From Lichtheimia corymbifera B2541 (taxonomy: Eukaryota > Mucoromycota > Mucoromycetes > Mucorales > Lichtheimiaceae), in assembly GCA_000697475.1 (NCBI GenBank), contig JNEU01000189.1:1-64000 (forward strand): a stretch of DNA of 64,000 nucleotides. Reading direction: 5' to 3'. The notes under the pieces were generated by a model that was not told the origin of the DNA, searched no databases, and was given only the letters and a program-made list of their open reading frames with translations. Positions 60,765 through 64,000 of this stretch are shown here, one piece after another (within the stretch, counting starts at the first letter, position 1; the number at the start of each line of letters is the position of its first letter). The position numbers and the translations under genes are program-made.

Positions 60765-62832
60765 ATGCTCTCTCAATCGTCTCCCATTCCTGATGAGGAC
60801 GGCAACAACAAGCTACTCAGCCCCAGCTTTTATAATATTAACACGGGCGGCCCTGGTCCGACGTGTGCATCGACTTCAACACCCATTCTTTCTCGGCAAC
60901 TACAAGGAGGTTCTCGCTCTCGTCGTTCGAGTGCATCCACCACTTGTGGTATAACTCCACCCGATTCTCCACAAAAATCAGTCTCCAGTATCAGTAAAAA
61001 GAAACGTCAAAAATCACCAGATGATCCTGCAAGTGCAAAACGCAATGCCGAGTTTCACTCAATGTTTCGGAGCATACCCGAAGATGACCTATTAATGGAT
61101 GGTAAGGTACAACACAGCCCTATCCATACTCTGGGTCGACTAACGCTTCGAATCATCATCATCAGATTATGGCTGCGCATTACAAAAAGAGATCTTGGTC
61201 CAAGGTCGCATGTATGTCTCCAAGCGTCACATTTGCTTTAATGCAAATATCTTTGGATGGGTTACCAATGTAAGACATCATCCGGGGTGTGTGTTCATTC
61301 ATCATCATCATCATCATTAATATATCACTTTCTTTTTTTAGCTTGTGATTGATTTCGCTGATATTATCGACATTGAGAAACGAACTACTGCCATCTTTAT
61401 TCCCAATGCGATTCAAATCTCTACTCATCAATCCAAGGTAAATGATCATTAGCGAGTGTGCACAAGAATGCAAGGGGAAACAGAGAAGGAGGAAGAGCAG
61501 GAGAATGATGGCGTGTTTTGTATGCACCACTGATCACATCATACATTCTTTTCATCACCACCCCTTTTCTAGTATTTCTTTGGTTCATTCCTCTCACGTG
61601 ATCAAGCCTTCGATCAACTCAAGGCTTTATGGCAAGAAGTTCAAAAACGATCCCAATCCACTGATAGTGGCGATAGCACGACAACCAAAGTGGATGATGA
61701 ATACGAGGATGGATTGTTGACCGATGATACGCTTTCAACTTTATCGGGTGGTTACTCTATGGATGGTGATACCTTACCCCCTCCTCCTCCTACCTTGGTC
61801 AGTCCACTGGATAAACCACCATCATCAGGTAATGATACTACTACATATTTGCATAGATGAGATTGCTAACATCATCATAGATTTATCCCATCGGCCTTAT
61901 GATCGTCAAAAATCGCTTGCAACAATCACGACTGGTACAAACAATCGACCCCATCCATCGCTTGATCGCAGACGTACTGCATCCGAATCCCAGTTATCTG
62001 CAAGAAAGAATGTTCAACAAAATCAACGCAGTGATACGACCGTATGCTCGTGTGATACCAATGGTGGTCATTATACCCATACAGTCATGGACCAAATGTA
62101 TTCCTCAAGCATTGAAACGATCTATGGTATCCTTGCCAACCGCGCATTCTTGCAAAAATTCCTTTCAGAAACCGAAAAGAATACAGGCATGTCAATTGGT
62201 TGCTCACATGGCATAATATGCATTTGCTAATTGTTGTCGTGTGATTAGATGTGCAAGTTGGCCCTTGGGAGAAAGGGGATGGTGGGATGTCGGGGCATTT
62301 CACCCGTGACATATCCTACATCAAGCCATTGAACAATTCTATCGGTATGTGACGATGATGAACAAGAGCTTTCTTTGTATTCTTATATGGTTGTTGGCAT
62401 CAAAAGGTCCACGTTCAACGAAATGCCTCTTGAAGGAACAAGTCAAACATTTGGATCTTGAAAATTCGGTCACTCAGGTCATCACCACCCAAACCCCCGA
62501 TGTCCCATCTGGTGGCTCTTTTGTTGTCAAAACCCGCTTGTGCATCATGTGGGCGGGTCAAGGCAAGGTACGGGTGCTGGTCACTGTCCTTGTTGACTTT
62601 ACAAAGTCTTCCTGGCTTAAATGTTTGTATTATTGCTCCTTTCTGTTTACCCAAATGATCAATGAATTCACACACAAATGACTATGTAATAGCTACGATT
62701 GAGAAAGCCACCATCGATGGTCAAACCAGTTATTACAAGTCTCTTGATGTTGCTATTCGTGGCTATCTTCAACCCACACCTCCCCCATCTGCTCCACCTT
62801 TAAGCACCAAGCAACAACGACGTCAGCGTCGT

Positions 62833-62863
<31 letters not shown>

Positions 62864-63264
62864 GCTCGCAAGAGAATGACCATCGTGGAGCATCATCATC
62901 ATCGGGTCAAGCGAGCAAAGCTGCTAAATCAACAGCATGGCTGGATAATGTGATTCAAATGCTCCAACAATACCAACTTCCATCGATGCAGCATCTGACA
63001 GTTCTTTGCATGTTCTTGCTTGTGTTCATTAATTTGTTCATTGCTAGCAAAATGGGCCATGTCACCCAACGATTGGAAAATGATATCGTTGCCAGTTGCC
63101 AATCCTCATCCGCCGATGCATTCAATAACAATCAACAATACCAGCAGCGTTTCTTGGAGTTGGAACGTATGATTCGTCAAGCGGGCAATAGCATTGATCA
63201 AGTATCCAAAGCAGTGGAGGAACAACAACGCATCATGGTTCAACGTAATTGGCCTTCTTTTTAG
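60765..63264 (+). CDS. GRAM-VASt sterol-transfer protein (Lam/Ysp, GRAMD1-like)
   Basis: Eight exons (60765-61101, 61166-61269, 61342-61437, 61573-61828, 61881-62186, 62249-62344, 62407-62622, 62693-63264) give 660 residues. A disordered Ser-rich N-terminus precedes the GRAM domain (NAEFHSMFRSIPEDDLLMDD, YGCALQKEILVQGRMYVSKR, ICFNANIFGWVTNLVIDFAD). The VASt lipid-transfer domain follows (MYSSSIETIYGILA, EKNTDVQVGPW, SGHFTRDISYIKPL, LVDFTKSSWLKSTIEKATID). A poly-Gln stretch, then one TM helix (HLTVLCMFLLVFINLFIASK), then a luminal coiled coil. Lam proteins move sterol at ER-plasma membrane contacts. The intron 62187-62248 is GC-AG with donor GCATGT. Codon phase and the conserved 'NTDVQVGPW' require it. 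Confidence 0.92.
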
Positions 63265-63523
63265 TAGCATTCCACTTTCATTCTTTTTATTACGCATGTA
63301 GATACACATTTCGTTCCTCTCTCTCTCATCATCCTATGTCGAGTAGTAGTACTATAAATTTCGCATCAACTTTTATTATTAAACTGGATTGTTTTCCCTA
63401 CATCAAGTTCTGATCTTATGGGGGGTCATGTGATCCTTCCTGCATGGATGCCATGGCAACCCAATTTTGTGCGCGCGCTATGTGAATACGGCAGCGCGTT
63501 TTTGGTGTTTTCCCGACTTGGAT

Positions 63524-64000
63524 ATGTACCACGACGAGGCAACACACAATGACAACGAAGAATGGGAAGATCCAGAACAAGAAGATAACACAAATGATAT
63601 AGACGAGGTGCACAAGGAATATGGTGTGAGAAATGAATGTATACTCAATTATGGGCAATAGGAGGAATACGATGAAGAAGACGATTGGCAAGACACGAAC
63701 GTGATCGATTACTGGCAAGCAGCTTTCAAAGGATATATGGTACGTTTACCCGAATATTACTCTTCCCCCCTCCCCCACTATATCAACTGAACATATTCAG
63801 AGTTATCATAAAAAGGATGCCGATCCAGCCATCTTGATTCCTGCACCCAAACGGCGACCCAAGAGGTAAGTCTCTCTCTCTCTCACTCGAGGACATCGAC
63901 CTTATTTATATTGATATACCTAGGGATGATCATACCAAAGGAACAAAGAGGAAATGGGAGGATGATGAGATTGAAGAACAACAGCAACAAGATGACGAGA
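63524..64000 (+). CDS. possible SMN-like protein, 3' end cut by window
   Basis: Exons 63524-63625, 63662-63739, 63801-63865 and 63924->64000 join in frame. The N-terminus is acidic (EEWEDPEQEDNTNDIDEVHK). The segment WQDTNVIDYWQAAFKGYMSY resembles the Gemin2-binding helix 'WDDt.LI..Y..A...fk' of survival-motor-neuron (SMN) proteins. The next part is Lys/Arg-rich (PAPKRRPKR, GTKRKWEDDE). SMN assembles Sm rings on snRNAs, which would fit this intron-rich genome. Only this one motif supports the call. No Tudor domain is visible before the window ends, and the start could lie upstream (frame open with near-cognate starts). Alternative: an unrelated acidic nuclear protein. Confidence 0.45.

Overview
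The window is nuclear DNA of a filamentous fungus, most likely an early-diverging Mucoromycota (Mucorales-type) lineage. This placement is inferred from gene content and structure, not from a marker search. Genes are short and compact, dense in small introns (mostly about 50-80 nt), and encode typical eukaryotic proteins. A LAMTOR3 (Ragulator) gene, a grainyhead/CP2 factor, a B-box-DUF2009 protein and a Zn2Cys6 factor fit a basal filamentous fungus better than a yeast. I recognise no tRNA, rRNA, CRISPR, plasmid or viral gene.

Layout. 0-11.2 kb: MCH1-like transporter (truncated at the window start), a small Kre9/KNH-like secreted protein, SF3B6, ribosomal proteins eS10 and uL16, cytosolic isoleucyl-tRNA synthetase (15 exons) and an orphan AT-hook protein. 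11.2-15.5 kb: a gene-poor, repeat-rich island with a duplicated ~480-bp segment carrying a Cys-rich micro-ORF in each copy, degenerate ~160-190-bp repeats, and a ~200-bp-arm inverted repeat. 15.5-23.5 kb: Ras GTPase, an SLC25 carrier, NDUFA12 of complex I, a small Bdp1-like TFIIIB protein and ATP synthase beta. 23.9-37 kb: grainyhead/CP2 factor, B-box-DUF2009 protein, AtuA-family protein, LAMTOR3, Ydj1-type DnaJ and proteasome Rpn6. 37-52 kb: SPX-domain phosphate transporter, PDK1/Pkh kinase, plasma-membrane syntaxin, AMP deaminase and Lcb2 of serine palmitoyltransferase. 52-64 kb: Zn2Cys6 factor, MFSD5-like transporter, MYND-containing PDCD2, recombination factor Swi5, a GRAM-VASt (Lam/GRAMD1-type) sterol-transfer protein, and the 5' part of a possible SMN-like gene.

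Most genes are housekeeping and there is no obvious gene cluster. Several bear on membrane-lipid and nutrient signalling (PDK1/Pkh, Lcb2, Lam-type sterol transfer, SPX phosphate transporter, LAMTOR3, Ras), but they are scattered and I infer no shared regulation. Many neighbours are divergent and share short promoters (AtuA/LAMTOR3, MFSD5/PDCD2, SLC25/NDUFA12) or are tightly convergent (PDCD2/SWI5, DnaJ/RPN6). Exon structures were built by hand from GT-AG or GC-AG sites, reading-frame phase and family similarity. All join in frame, but none is checked against transcripts. The most unusual items are the repeat island, a recurrent use of GC-AG introns (5 of about 150 that I modelled), and 12- and 16-nt microexons in the Zn2Cys6 gene.
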